This document shows positions 1 through 8,790 of a stretch of 64,000 nucleotides of DNA, piece by piece. This stretch comes from Bog-473 sp963755375 (GTDB taxonomy: Bacteria > Actinomycetota > Acidimicrobiia > Acidimicrobiales > RAAP-2). Made by a program: the position numbers and the translations under genes. The DNA lies in assembly GCA_963755375.1 (NCBI GenBank), contig CAVWKG010000002.1:310001-374000 (forward strand), written 5' to 3'. How positions within the stretch are numbered: position 1 is the stretch's first letter; each line of letters begins with the position of its first letter. The notes under the pieces were generated by a model. It searched no databases and was not told the DNA's origin. It worked only from the letters and a program-made list of their open reading frames with translations.

Positions 1-1
1 A

Positions 2-487
2 GGCGATGACGCAGCAGCCGACGATCTCTACCACGAGGCGATCGGATGCTCTTCGAACCCGTGGCTGTCAGCCGACGCCATGGTCGGCCAAGCGGCAGTT
101 GCCCGGCGCCTCGGTGATCTGGTCCGGGCAAAAGCGCTGCTCGACGCCGCGACAGCCCGTTACCAAGAGGCGGACGCTCCCGCAGGTCATCCCCGGGTGC
201 TGGCAGGACTGGCCTGGTGGGCGCTCGGCGCAGATCAACCTGATGCCGCGGCAGTCTTCGCGGCGGACGCTGTCAGAGCCGCTGAGACAATCGCGGATCC
301 CGAAACCCAACTCCTTGCCGATTCCGCCCTGGCCGCCGCGAAGGCGATCGCTGATCCCACCCAGCATAACGCCGACAACTTTGTCGCACTTGCGCAGCAA
401 CGAACCCAGGGTCCGGCGCATCGCTCTCTCACCGACGAGCCAGATCTGCTCGCGCTCGCAGCTCGCCTGACACCAGCCGCTATCTGA
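2..487 (+). CDS. C-terminal part of a TPR-type helical protein (5' truncated by window edge)
   Basis: The frame is open from base 2 and ends with TGA at 487, so only the last 161 residues are present. The protein is alanine-rich and helical. Repeated A/L/Y patterns (GDLVRAKALLDAATARYQEA, then DPETQLLADSALAAAKAI) look like tetratricopeptide repeats, as found at the C-termini of large actinobacterial ATPase regulators and AfsR/LuxR-type proteins. No catalytic motif is visible in the part present. An internal ATG at 80 is available but continuity upstream makes it unlikely as the start. The precise family cannot be named without the N-terminal half. Confidence 0.6.
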   Translation, partial: GDDAAADDLYHEAIGCSSNPWLSADAMVGQAAVARRLGDLVRAKALLDAATARYQEADAPAGHPRVLAGLAWWALGADQPDAAAVFAADAVRAAETIADPETQLLADSALAAAKAIADPTQHNADNFVALAQQRTQGPAHRSLTDEPDLLALAARLTPAAI

Positions 488-634
488 ACGTCTGCTCCCC
501 GGAGCCAGCCTTACACGGCCCCTCGTGCAACCGAAGCTCGGACCATTTCGAGCCGGACCTCAAGCCTTGCGCTGGCCGGCTCACCTCAGCATCACCTCAG
601 AGCGGCCTCAGGCCGCACGCCCAACCTGACAGTC

Positions 635-1108
635 ATGCACCAAGATCAACAACAGCCCCCCAGCCGGGGCGGCCAACCGGTCTCCGACGGGCCGGCGGTG
701 GAGGACCACGGTCGGGTCGTCACCGCCACCATGCAGGCCGCCGCCTTCTATCGCCAAGCGCAGCAGGCCGTGGACTCGGCCCAAACGGTGACCGCGTTAC
801 GTCGCGCGGTCAACGCCGATCCGGCCTTTGGGCTCGCCGTCGCCGATCTCGACGCCATCGCACAAGCACCCCCGAGTCCCATCAGTGGCCCTCAGATGAA
901 CTGGGAACGCCACCACATCGAGGTGGTCCGCACCGCTGCCGCTGGCAACGTCCGTCGCGCCGCCGACCTACTCCGTGAACACCTTGCCAGCGTTGGCTGC
1001 GACCCTCTCGCTCGGCGCATCGTCACCGACCTCCGACAGCGCACGGGACATCCGGCTGGGCCTGAGGACCTCGGCGGCCCGGTTCCCGGTTGCCATCCCA
1101 CTTGGTGA
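635..1108 (+). CDS. TPR (TTC38-like) protein, probably a truncated remnant
   Basis: This 157-residue ORF has good codon bias. The middle section (ADPAFGLAVADLDAIA, then ERHHIEVVRTAAAGNVRRA and LLREHLASVGCDPLA) resembles the first repeats of the tetratricopeptide repeat 38 family, where a full protein is about 400 residues. Here it stops after about one and a half repeats, with an unrelated proline/glycine-rich tail, so it is probably an N-terminal fragment. The start is the first ATG; no strong ribosome-binding site is seen. No function is inferred. Confidence 0.45.
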   Translation: MHQDQQQPPSRGGQPVSDGPAVEDHGRVVTATMQAAAFYRQAQQAVDSAQTVTALRRAVNADPAFGLAVADLDAIAQAPPSPISGPQMNWERHHIEVVRTAAAGNVRRAADLLREHLASVGCDPLARRIVTDLRQRTGHPAGPEDLGGPVPGCHPTW

Positions 1109-1641
1109 CGTTGGATTTCATGGCAACCCCCCATCGATGCCACCCGAACCAACAGCGATACCTCGGGACATCAGCCCCGAGATTGGACAAGCAAGGCCCT
1201 TCGTGAGGAGCCACCGTCCATACGGCTGACCAGCACCTACCTCAACTCCGGAAGCCGTGGGATTTCCGTGGGATTGATCCAGGGGTGCAACTGGACCTCC
1301 ACCGAACCGTTTGAGGCGCTTCGGTGGTCCGGTCGAAGCCCTCCGGACCTTTGGGGACGACATCACTCTCGCGATCGCCCCCCTGCAGTAGACGATCGAC
1401 ACGGCGCTCCCGGGCACTCGCATCTCCGAGCCCGGGTGGATGCTCCATCTCGACGAGATGTCCCGGAACGCGACAAGGATCAGGTTTCCAGCGATAGTCC
1501 TCGGTTAGCTCGTCGACGATTCCCCGGGGTAAATGGGTCCCCGATCTCGTGACTCTGGTACCCCAGGACATTCCGAGGGCATTACCGGAAGATGCGACCA
1601 CCCCGAGGGGACCCGTCACGATGCGGAGCACCTCCGACCGG
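1109..1641. other. Non-coding stretch with a tRNA-like fragment and an 11-bp-period direct repeat
   Basis: No ORF here has convincing coding character. Two short features stand out. Bases 1101-1112 match the flank of the decayed tRNA copy near 9511 (acttggtgacgt in both, with GGATTT shortly after). At 1255-1276 a direct repeat, TGGGATT-4-TGGGATT (1258 and 1269), matches the one at 28116-28137 with one mismatch in 22 bases. Both direct repeats lie about 130 bases to the right of a tRNA-like fragment, so this may be another old island end. Confidence 0.4.
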
Positions 1642-2435
1642 TCAGAGGCTGATCACCGTCAGATCCTCGCCGACCGTGATGCGGCCCTGGTAGCCACCAC
1701 TGCGGAGATCGTGCGCAAAGGCCGCGTCGTCGCCGGTTTCCTCAGGCGGAGGGATGAGGTGGGTGAGGACGACGTGCGGCACACCGGCACGGGACGCCAT
1801 CTTGCCGAGCTTGACGGTGTCCGCGTGGTAGCTGAAGATCGCCTCGAAGACCGTCCCGGCGATTAGCGGCTGCATGGCCGACGACCGGCACGCTTCGTGC
1901 ACGAGCACGTCAGCACCGACCGACAGTTGCTCGACCTCGGCACACACGCGAGTGTCGCCGGAGACGGCGACGATGGCGTCGGGCGTCTCGATCCTGTACG
2001 CGACGGCCTCGGGCACCGGCTCGTGGTGCACGGCGACCGCGAGCACAAGAACCTGGCCGTCGTCGCTGGTCCAGACGACGTCGGGGGCGGTCGGAACGTC
2101 GAATGGATGGAGCACCACCTCAATCGGCGTCGCGCCCGTATGCCCGGTGCGAAGCGCGACGACAAGCGGCCCGGTGGGGGCGAGCTGCTGCTGGACCCAC
2201 CGGGTGATGGCGACGTCGGGTAACCCCCACGACGTGGTCGCTGTGGATGTGGGTCAGGAAGAGTGCGGTGAGCGCGTGCGGTGGCGTTCCTGCCTCCATC
2301 AGGCGCATGACCATGGACCGGCCGGCGTCGAACTGCAACGCCGACACCACCGTGACGAATGAGCGCACCGGCACCGGCGCGACCGGGCCGAGGGTGTGGC
2401 ACTCCCGTCCCTGTGAGGATCACCGCGGTAGTCAT
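1642..2435 (-). pseudogene. Metallo-beta-lactamase-fold hydrolase (RNase Z-like), broken by two frameshifts
   Basis: Three minus-strand frames together make one metallo-beta-lactamase fold protein of about 260 residues. The N-terminus (VILTGTGVPHPRPGRAGAGA) begins at 2435. The zinc motif LTHIHSDHV (HxHxDH) is in a second frame, 2120-2374. The C-terminal half, with SGDT, HEA and LTHLIPPP motifs, is in a third frame ending at 1642. The shifts fall near 2345 and near 2220, where a short C-rich run (taacccccacg) lies. The family hydrolyses phosphodiesters, esters or sulfates. It is the last gene of the aromatic catabolism cluster and probably inactive unless the shifts are sequencing errors. Confidence 0.75.
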
Positions 2436-2453
2436 TCGTCCACCATGGACGCT

Positions 2454-3638
2454 CTAGAGAGTCACTTTCACGGGCAACGACGCGAACGACCGGATCAGGT
2501 TGTTGCGCTTGCGGACCGGAGATCCGTTGAGCTCGATTGTCCCCACCCGCTCGACGAGCGAGGCGAGCACAGCAGCGCCTTCCAGTCGAGCCAGGCCCAT
2601 CCCCACGCACGCGTGCTCGCCGTAGCCAAAGGCGAGATGACCGGCACTTTCGCGGGTGATGTCAAAGCGGCCCGGCTCTTCCCAGCGGCGCTCGTCGCGG
2701 TTGGCAGAGGCAAAGCTGACGAGCACGCGCGATCCGGCGGGGATTTCGACCCCGCCGACGCTGGCGTCAACCTTGGCGACCCGCGTGAAGCAGGTGATCG
2801 GGCTCTCAATGCGGAGCACCTCGTTGAACGCGGCCTTGATACGATCCGGCTCCTCCTGCAGGATCTGCCATTGATCGGGGTGCATGGCGAAGAGCCAGAC
2901 GGCGTTGCCGAGCGCGCTGATCGTCGTGTCGAGCGACGGGGCGAGGTAGTCGATGAACAGCATCGGGCACCGGGAACGCTCGATCTCACCCCGATCGGCC
3001 GCGCGCTGAATGCCCGCGCCGAAAGAGAGTTCGGGCAACTCCAGCTCGGCGAGCTGTTGCGCGTACGCGCTCATCGCGAGGATGCCATCGCTCGCCGCTA
3101 CGGCTCGGTCGTTGAGCGGACCGAGCCCGTCGAACTGGGCCGCAGCCCAGTCCACCAAGTCTTGACGGCCGTCGGCGGGCCAGCCGAGCAAGTCAGGGAC
3201 CCATGTCGTCGGCAACAGCTCGGCGAGATCCGTAACAGCGTCGAAGTGGCGCCGCCCGACGAGCCGGTCGACGAGTGCATCGGCGAGAGCCTGCGCGTCA
3301 GAACGCAGATCGGCGAGCGATCGCGGTGTCAGCGGTCGACCGATGATCTCACGCTGCTTTCGGTGTTCTTCGCCGTCGCTCATCAGCGTGGTACCGCGGC
3401 CAAGGCTGTTGATCACGTCGTTCAGCGCAACGCCCTCACCCGAGACGAACGTGGCGGGGTCGCCAAGGATGCGCCGCACTTCTTCGTACCGGGTCGCTGC
3501 GTACATTCCATGAGCCGGGAGCCAGGCGAGCGGCCCGGCATCACGAAGCGCCCGGAGGTGTGGGTAGGGATCGTCGAGGACCTCCTCGGTGAAGAGGTCA
3601 GCCTCGTACCGAGGGATGTTGACGCCTTCCGTCGCCAT
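2454..3638 (-). CDS. Cytochrome P450 (bacterial class I type)
   Basis: A 394-residue protein with the full P450 signature set: the I-helix region FIDYLAPSLDTTISALG (residues 228-244), the K-helix ExxR (E273, R276) and the heme loop FGYGEHACVG with ligand Cys344. It would insert one oxygen atom into a substrate using electrons from a ferredoxin and reductase not encoded here. The track-length frame runs on upstream, but the ATG at 3638 is chosen because it forms a TGATG overlap with the stop of the FAH-family gene, and the P450 N-terminus starts there. Last intact gene of the six-gene operon. The substrate is unknown; context suggests an aromatic or cyclic compound. Confidence 0.93.
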   Translation of the reverse strand: MATEGVNIPRYEADLFTEEVLDDPYPHLRALRDAGPLAWLPAHGMYAATRYEEVRRILGDPATFVSGEGVALNDVINSLGRGTTLMSDGEEHRKQREIIGRPLTPRSLADLRSDAQALADALVDRLVGRRHFDAVTDLAELLPTTWVPDLLGWPADGRQDLVDWAAAQFDGLGPLNDRAVAASDGILAMSAYAQQLAELELPELSFGAGIQRAADRGEIERSRCPMLFIDYLAPSLDTTISALGNAVWLFAMHPDQWQILQEEPDRIKAAFNEVLRIESPITCFTRVAKVDASVGGVEIPAGSRVLVSFASANRDERRWEEPGRFDITRESAGHLAFGYGEHACVGMGLARLEGAAVLASLVERVGTIELNGSPVRKRNNLIRSFASLPVKVTL

Positions 3639-4465
3639 CACACACACCGGTTCCGGATCGTGCCGATCCTCTCGATCCAGGTCTCGAGCAGCTGGCCCGG
3701 ACCCAAGAATCTCGGCGGCTGCCGGGTGCCGCCGATGCCAGCCGGGGTACCGGTGAAGAGCACGTCGCCAGGAAGCAGTGGCAGGACAGCAGAGAGCTCG
3801 GCGATCAACCGTGGCACGCTGAAGATGAGGTCGGAGGTGCGGGCATCCTGCACCGTCTCCCCGTCCACCGCGCACCGCAGCGCGAGGTCCCCGGGGTTGG
3901 GTACCTCGTCGAGCGTGACGAGCCAAGGCCCCATTGGCCCGTAGCCCCGGCGAGACTTCCCCAGCGAGAACTGCGAACCGGCTGCGAACTGGAGCGTGCG
4001 ATCGCTGATGTCCTGGCCGACGGTGAAGCCGGCGACATGCGACCACGCGTCGGCCTCGTCGACCCGGTCGGCCCGGGTGCCGATCACGGCCACGAGCTCG
4101 ACTTCCCAGTCCACGGTCTCACCGACAATCTCGATCTCGTCGAACGGACCCGACAGCGAGGCCGGGAACTTGGTGAAGGTGGCCGGGACGCTCGGTACCC
4201 CCATTCCGGACTCCTCGGCGTGGCTCCGATAGTTCAGGCCGATGGCAAAGACCTGCCGCGGTGCGGGTACCGGACAGCCGAGGTCGACCTCGTTGAGGGG
4301 TGCCGTGCCAGCAGTGATCCCAGCGGCGAACTCGACAAAGGCCGGCCAGTCCTCGTACACGCTCATCGGGTCGGGTCCGAAACGCCCACCGGACGCGTCA
4401 TGGACGTCGGCGATCGCGGCGTCAAGGACCAGAGCGGCACGGCCGCGGTGGTCCGCGAGCTTCAT
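3638..4465 (-). CDS. Fumarylacetoacetate hydrolase family protein
   Basis: 275 residues, with the FAH C-terminal fold: the active-site entrance FAIGLNYRSHAEESG, metal-binding acidic residues in DWEVELVAVIG (ExE pattern), GFTVGQDISDR and the closing FTGTPAGIGGTRQPP. Family members are Mg-dependent C-C hydrolases, hydratases or decarboxylase-tautomerases acting on ring-cleavage products such as 2-hydroxydienoates. The start ATG overlaps the stop of the upstream flavin monooxygenase by ATGA, and the gene is coupled downstream to the P450. It probably processes a ring-cleavage intermediate; which of the family reactions applies cannot be told from sequence. Confidence 0.9.
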   Translation of the reverse strand: MKLADHRGRAALVLDAAIADVHDASGGRFGPDPMSVYEDWPAFVEFAAGITAGTAPLNEVDLGCPVPAPRQVFAIGLNYRSHAEESGMGVPSVPATFTKFPASLSGPFDEIEIVGETVDWEVELVAVIGTRADRVDEADAWSHVAGFTVGQDISDRTLQFAAGSQFSLGKSRRGYGPMGPWLVTLDEVPNPGDLALRCAVDGETVQDARTSDLIFSVPRLIAELSAVLPLLPGDVLFTGTPAGIGGTRQPPRFLGPGQLLETWIERIGTIRNRCV

Positions 4466-5961
4466 GCGGTCATTCCCCGTGCGAGGTGGTAGCGGAGGTC
4501 GTCCAGCAGGGTCGTCGCTACCTGCGCCGTCGGCGCAGTCCCATAGAGGTAGAAGTCTGGCCGCTGCAGCGCGCACGTCGTGTCGCGCTCGCTGAACCAA
4601 CGGATGAAGAGCGGATCGGGATCGGCGAGCGCGACGACACGGCCACCGATCGACTCGAACCAAGCGCGCTCGTTCCCACCGATGCGCTCGACGTCGGCTC
4701 CGAGGACCACGAGTCGCCAACCGTTGCCGTGCACCTCGTCGAACCGCCGGCCGCCATCCTTGCCCTGTACGAGCTGCGTGCCCGCGTGAGGGGCGGTCGG
4801 GTGGATGAACCCCGCCGTCACAACAGGGAGTCCGGGCGGTGGTGCCGGCTCGTCGCCGACGCCGGCGGCCATTGCCTCGTCACGTGCGGCGGCCTCAGCG
4901 GGATCGGGCACACAGATCACGCCCCCCAGCTCCATGGAGAAGTCGATTGCCGCCCTTGCGCTCGGCAACCGCTCGGACTGGTAGCTGTCGAGCAGCGCAT
5001 CCCCGGCGATGTCAGCGAGCACGAGGTCGAGCTTCCAGGCGAGGTTGGCAACATCGCGCAGACCCGAGCACATGCCTTGGCCGGCGAACGGCGGCATGAG
5101 GTGGGCGGCATCGCCAGCGAGGAATCCGCGCTCCACGCGCCATTGCTCGGCGTAGCGGGCATTGAAGGTGTAGACGGCGTGACGCTCGAGCCGGGCGTTC
5201 CCGGGGTGCACATCCCACGGCGCGAGCAGTTCCCACGCACGCGCCTCTTCATTCAATCCTTCGAGCGGTTCGTAAGGCAGCCGCATGAACTCCCATCGCC
5301 GTCGGCCGGGCCCTCCCGACACTGCGGTCGTTGGCCGCATGGGATCACAGATCTGCAGGTTGATCGGGTCGAACTCACGCGGTTCAGCCAGGATCACATC
5401 GAGGATCAGCCAGTCATAGAAGAACCCGAGATCGGTGACGGGCAGCCCGGTCAATGCCCTCACGGTGCTGTTGGCGCCGTCGCAGCCAACGAGGTAGCGA
5501 CCAGAGACAGTCGTGCCGTCGGCACCGGTCGCGACGACGCGGTCGCCCCGCTGCTCGACGCGGGTGACGTCGACCCCTCGACGGACGTCGACGCCGCTCT
5601 CGCGGGCACGACGGTCGAGCAGCCGCTCGATCATGGGCTGGTTGAACATTGACGACGCCGGCCACCCCGAAGGGCCGTTGCCGCTCTGGCCGAACCGCAG
5701 CAGCGTCGTGCCCTCGGCATTCCGCCATTCGTAGCTGTTCGCCGGCTCGCTGATCGTCCGCAGCTCGTCACCAATACCGCACGCCTGAAAGATGCGCCCA
5801 ACCTCGTGATCGAAGTGGACCGCTCGAGGAAGTGGGTAGGGCTCTGGCCACCGCTCGAGAACCGTGACGGCGCGTCCGAGCTGGGCGAGCAGGATCGCCA
5901 GCGAGCTGCCTACCGGCCCGTAGCCGACGACAATGACCTCGGCGTCGGTGTCGACGCTCAT
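4462..5961 (-). CDS. FAD-dependent aromatic-ring monooxygenase, MhpA-like
   Basis: 499 residues, the usual size for class A flavoprotein hydroxylases. The N-terminal dinucleotide fold VVGYGPVGSSLAILLAQ binds FAD, YLVGCDGANSTVR matches the DG motif, and GFLAGDAAHLMPPFAGQGM is the second FAD motif (GD). The closest match I recognise is 3-(3-hydroxyphenyl)propionate hydroxylase and related polyketide or phenol hydroxylases. It should add a hydroxyl group to a phenolic ring using NAD(P)H and oxygen, making the catechol for the dioxygenase encoded just upstream. The start at 5961 forms an ATGA overlap with the stop of that gene. Confidence 0.92.
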   Translation of the reverse strand: MSVDTDAEVIVVGYGPVGSSLAILLAQLGRAVTVLERWPEPYPLPRAVHFDHEVGRIFQACGIGDELRTISEPANSYEWRNAEGTTLLRFGQSGNGPSGWPASSMFNQPMIERLLDRRARESGVDVRRGVDVTRVEQRGDRVVATGADGTTVSGRYLVGCDGANSTVRALTGLPVTDLGFFYDWLILDVILAEPREFDPINLQICDPMRPTTAVSGGPGRRRWEFMRLPYEPLEGLNEEARAWELLAPWDVHPGNARLERHAVYTFNARYAEQWRVERGFLAGDAAHLMPPFAGQGMCSGLRDVANLAWKLDLVLADIAGDALLDSYQSERLPSARAAIDFSMELGGVICVPDPAEAAARDEAMAAGVGDEPAPPPGLPVVTAGFIHPTAPHAGTQLVQGKDGGRRFDEVHGNGWRLVVLGADVERIGGNERAWFESIGGRVVALADPDPLFIRWFSERDTTCALQRPDFYLYGTAPTAQVATTLLDDLRYHLARGMTA

Positions 5962-6839
5962 GCCGAGCGCAGCGGCTGGTGCCCCCACGCGCTGATCTGG
6001 GCGTAACGGCGATTGTCGTTCCACCCGTCAGTGATCACCCTGGCGCCGTAGCCAACCTCGATCTGGAAACCGGCCGGCGTCTGCAGGTAGAAGCTGAACA
6101 TGCCGTCGTTGTCGTGACGACCGAGCCCGTTGGGGATAGCCAGGTGAGTGGCCCACGCCCGATCGAAGGCGGCTCCGACGTCGTCGCGCTGGTTGAGCTC
6201 GAACATGATGTGGTGCAGGCGTTGTGGCAGATCGAAAGGCGCCCGTGCGAGCGCGATCGTGTGATGCCGACGGTTGCAATGGTAGAACCGCACTTCGAGG
6301 TCGATGCCGGGCGCGAGCTCGGTCTCGAGCCAGTCCGACTGGGCGAAGCCGAGACCCTCGGTGAGAAACACGTGAGACTCCTCGAAAGCGGTCGTGACGA
6401 AGACCGCGTGCCCGAAGCCGACGCCGTCGGTGAGGAACCCACCTGGGACCAGCGCAGAGGTAAAGGGGCTGGGTGCGTCGGCCAGCTGCAGGACGACCTC
6501 GACGTCGACGCCCCACGGGGTCGTGGTCTGAACGAGCTGTTGCACCCGCCGCTCACCGTGGTCACCGTTTGCGACATCGGCACCGATTGCCTGCAACTGG
6601 CCGATTGCGCCGTCGAACGCAGCAGCGTCGACCGCCTCTAGGCCGATCGCGATCGCGTCGTTCGCCGGTCCAGACTGGACGAACACTCGGTTGGCGCGCT
6701 GGTCGTTGCGCCACGTGTTAGTCCCCGATTTCGTCGGCTTGCCGGGCACGAGGCCGACAACATCGGCGAACACTGGAGCGAGGACATCGGGATCGGGCAC
6801 CTCCAGGACGAGGTAACCGAGCTCTATCCGGTGTTCCAT
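5958..6839 (-). CDS. Type I extradiol dioxygenase (VOC fold, BphC/DHBD-like)
   Basis: 293 residues with two tandem vicinal-oxygen-chelate modules, the size of 2,3-dihydroxybiphenyl 1,2-dioxygenase. Expected Fe(II) ligands are visible: His144 (GFGHAVF), His209/210 (RLHHIMFE) and Glu261 (GFQIEVGYG). The acid-base His193 (RRHHTIA) and Tyr251 also align with BphC. It should open a catechol ring next to the hydroxyl groups. ATG at 6839 is chosen, with GAGAGGAC 8 bases upstream; a TTG at 6863 overlapping the previous stop is the alternative. It sits between the amidohydrolase and the ring hydroxylase, as expected of a meta-cleavage pathway. Confidence 0.93.
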   Translation of the reverse strand: MEHRIELGYLVLEVPDPDVLAPVFADVVGLVPGKPTKSGTNTWRNDQRANRVFVQSGPANDAIAIGLEAVDAAAFDGAIGQLQAIGADVANGDHGERRVQQLVQTTTPWGVDVEVVLQLADAPSPFTSALVPGGFLTDGVGFGHAVFVTTAFEESHVFLTEGLGFAQSDWLETELAPGIDLEVRFYHCNRRHHTIALARAPFDLPQRLHHIMFELNQRDDVGAAFDRAWATHLAIPNGLGRHDNDGMFSFYLQTPAGFQIEVGYGARVITDGWNDNRRYAQISAWGHQPLRSA

Positions 6840-6859
6840 TGTTTCGTCCTCTCGTGATG

Positions 6860-7774
6860 TCAAGCGACTGAGGTGAAGAGTCGCAACGTGTTGGATCGAA
6901 GTGCGTCAACGAGCGAGACGACTCCGTCGATGCGTTCGGCCGCGGCAGCGACAACCGGCTCTGGCGTGAACGGGAAGTCGCTCCCGTAATGCAGGTGGTC
7001 GAGGGACGTCATGGTGAGGAGCGCATCGAGCTGGCGCGGCACCGCGAACCCGGCCAGGTCGAAGTGGAGCCGACCAAGATCGCTGAGCACGTCGACGTCG
7101 GGAGCGAGAATGTGCGCGAACGCAGCTACGCGTTCGGCAACGAGCGGGAGGGTCGCGCCGGCATGCGGGACGATGAAACGGAGATCAGGGTTGCGACCGA
7201 GGATGCCGTTGAGCACGAGATCAACCACGGTGCGGGTGGTATCGAAGAAGAACTCGAGCATCGATCGCGGGCGCCCAAACGATGTGTGCTCCCAGCACGG
7301 CGGTGAGGTCGGGTGCAGCAGGACGCGCGCACCCCGACGGTCGAGCTCGCGGAAGACGGGCTCGAAGGACGCGTCGCTCACGTACGTGCCACCGACGTTA
7401 GTAAGCAGAACGAATCCATCGACGTCCAGGTGATCAAAGCAGTAGGCGATCTCGGCGATCGCGGCGTCCACGTCCGGCAGAGGAAGCGACGCGAGCAACC
7501 CGAACCGCCCGCGGTGATCGACCACCGCTCGATGACCGTCCTCGTTCACCTCGCGTGCGAGGTCGATGGCCGCCGAGCCGTCGCCGACGTGCACCCCCGG
7601 CGACGAGATCGACAGCAGCGACGTGGCGATGCCCAGCCGATCCATCACCTCGAGGTGCTGGTCGGCCGACCACTCCGGAATCCAGGGCATTCCGTCGGGC
7701 TGGTCGTGGCCAGCCAGCTGGAGGGCGGCCCGGTAGCCGTCAGGGACGTAGTGGGCATGGACGTCGATCTTCAC
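6860..7774 (-). CDS. Amidohydrolase-2 family protein (ACMSD-like)
   Basis: 304 residues with the metal-binding HxH at the N-terminus (KIDVHAHY), an internal His in VLLHPTSPP, a conserved FIVPHAGATLP and the C-terminal Asp in HYGSDFPFTPEP. This is the pattern of the amidohydrolase-related decarboxylase/hydrolase group that includes 2-amino-3-carboxymuconate semialdehyde decarboxylase and gamma-resorcylate decarboxylase. A GTG start at 7774 overlaps the previous stop as GTGA. In this operon it probably decarboxylates or hydrolyses a ring-cleavage product. The substrate is not deducible. Confidence 0.88.
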   Translation of the reverse strand: MKIDVHAHYVPDGYRAALQLAGHDQPDGMPWIPEWSADQHLEVMDRLGIATSLLSISSPGVHVGDGSAAIDLAREVNEDGHRAVVDHRGRFGLLASLPLPDVDAAIAEIAYCFDHLDVDGFVLLTNVGGTYVSDASFEPVFRELDRRGARVLLHPTSPPCWEHTSFGRPRSMLEFFFDTTRTVVDLVLNGILGRNPDLRFIVPHAGATLPLVAERVAAFAHILAPDVDVLSDLGRLHFDLAGFAVPRQLDALLTMTSLDHLHYGSDFPFTPEPVVAAAAERIDGVVSLVDALRSNTLRLFTSVA

Positions 7775-8724
7775 TGGCCCAGGGTGGCGATCCACTCGAG
7801 GATTGTCTCGACGTAGAGCTCCGGCCGGTCACCGTGCATCGAGTGACCGACGTCGGGGAATGATCGGTAGTCCACTGCAACGCCTGCTGTTGTGAGGAGG
7901 TGCTTCACCCGCAGGGCCTGCTGGTCGGACATCGCGCCGAGTAGGAACCCATTGGCGTCATCGGTGATGCGCATGTGGTGCGTCAGAAGCACGGATTCGA
8001 CCTTGACGTTGCGCAGCATCTGCTCGTGGTCACAGGAGGCGCCTGCGGTCCCGCTCCAGAAAGACCGGCCCCATTCCGGGTCGTACTCCTTGAGGTTCTG
8101 CGACGGCTCGTCGGGCACCGGGATGAATCTCATGTGCTCGGGCAACCAGGACGCGGATGCCTCCCGCATCGCGTCCCAGGCACCGATCGACCACTGGTCG
8201 CCGAGGAAGGTGCTCCAGAGGTCGAACATCGGGCCGATGCATTGACGGATGCCCGGGGCGACCGCCGGCCGAACCTCCGACGCGAACAGCGGGGGGTCCT
8301 CGTAGACCGCGGCGACAACCTGGCCGGGCATGGCGTACGCCGAGAGCCACGCAGAGAGGACACCCCCGGAAGACAGACCGCTGACGACGGTGGGGCGGCC
8401 GATGACCACGTCAATGAAGCGGACGAGGTCGTTGCCCATGTTGTCGAGCGTGTAGCGGCCCGGCGTCCGGGTGCTCCGCCCCTGGCCCCGGAGGTCGACG
8501 GCGAACACCTCGAAGTGCTCGGCGAGCCGAGGCATGGCGGTTTCGTATCCCCACCAGGATTCCGTCTGGCCCGGGATGAGTAGGAGCGCGGGCGATCCTG
8601 CGCCGCCGGCGGTCGCATAGTTCATCTGAATCTCGCCGAGGTCGACCAGCTGCTCGGCGAAGTCGTGAGAGACATAGGTCTCGCCCGCGTGGTCGGGGCC
8701 GTAGCAGGCTCGGTAGTCGGTCAT
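7771..8724 (-). CDS. Alpha/beta hydrolase, candidate meta-cleavage product hydrolase
   Basis: 317 residues. The serine nucleophile elbow is GLSSGG, the catalytic His is in VGHSMHGD, and AVDLRGQGRSTRTPG is the strand-4 region typical of alpha/beta hydrolases. It is the first gene of a tightly coupled minus-strand operon with an extradiol dioxygenase and a ring hydroxylase, so cleavage of a carbon-carbon bond in the ring-fission product is the likely role, as for MhpC/BphD enzymes. An esterase role is possible. The gene faces a TetR regulator across 66 bases containing its promoter. Confidence 0.88.
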   Translation of the reverse strand: MTDYRACYGPDHAGETYVSHDFAEQLVDLGEIQMNYATAGGAGSPALLLIPGQTESWWGYETAMPRLAEHFEVFAVDLRGQGRSTRTPGRYTLDNMGNDLVRFIDVVIGRPTVVSGLSSGGVLSAWLSAYAMPGQVVAAVYEDPPLFASEVRPAVAPGIRQCIGPMFDLWSTFLGDQWSIGAWDAMREASASWLPEHMRFIPVPDEPSQNLKEYDPEWGRSFWSGTAGASCDHEQMLRNVKVESVLLTHHMRITDDANGFLLGAMSDQQALRVKHLLTTAGVAVDYRSFPDVGHSMHGDRPELYVETILEWIATLGQ

Positions 8725-8731
8725 CGTCGAT

Positions 8732-8771
8732 ACTCTGTTCGCACGATCAGGAATCTGTCAAGAGTCTGTTC
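8732..8771 (-). promoter_or_regulatory. Promoter and paired repressor half-sites of the catabolic operon
   Basis: Read on the minus strand, a TTGACA -35 box lies at 8761-8756. Two copies of GAACAGA(C/G)T sit at 8771-8763 and 8740-8732, 31 bases (three helical turns) apart, one just before the -35 box and one where the -10 would be. The -10 box itself is weak. The layout fits repression by the divergent TetR protein, released by a pathway substrate. Confidence 0.5.
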
Positions 8772-8790
8772 ATTTGATTAGGCTGCTGAC

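Noticed and set aside
1096..1130. Further tRNA-fMet att copy
   Set aside because: Only a 12-base match to the flank at 9511 plus GGATTT; the tRNA part itself is not convincing, so it is mentioned only in the stretch description.
2247..3944. 565-residue plus-strand open frame
   Set aside because: Lies opposite the P450 and FAH genes, has no family motifs and an Arg/Glu/Val-rich composition typical of the antisense frame of high-GC genes.
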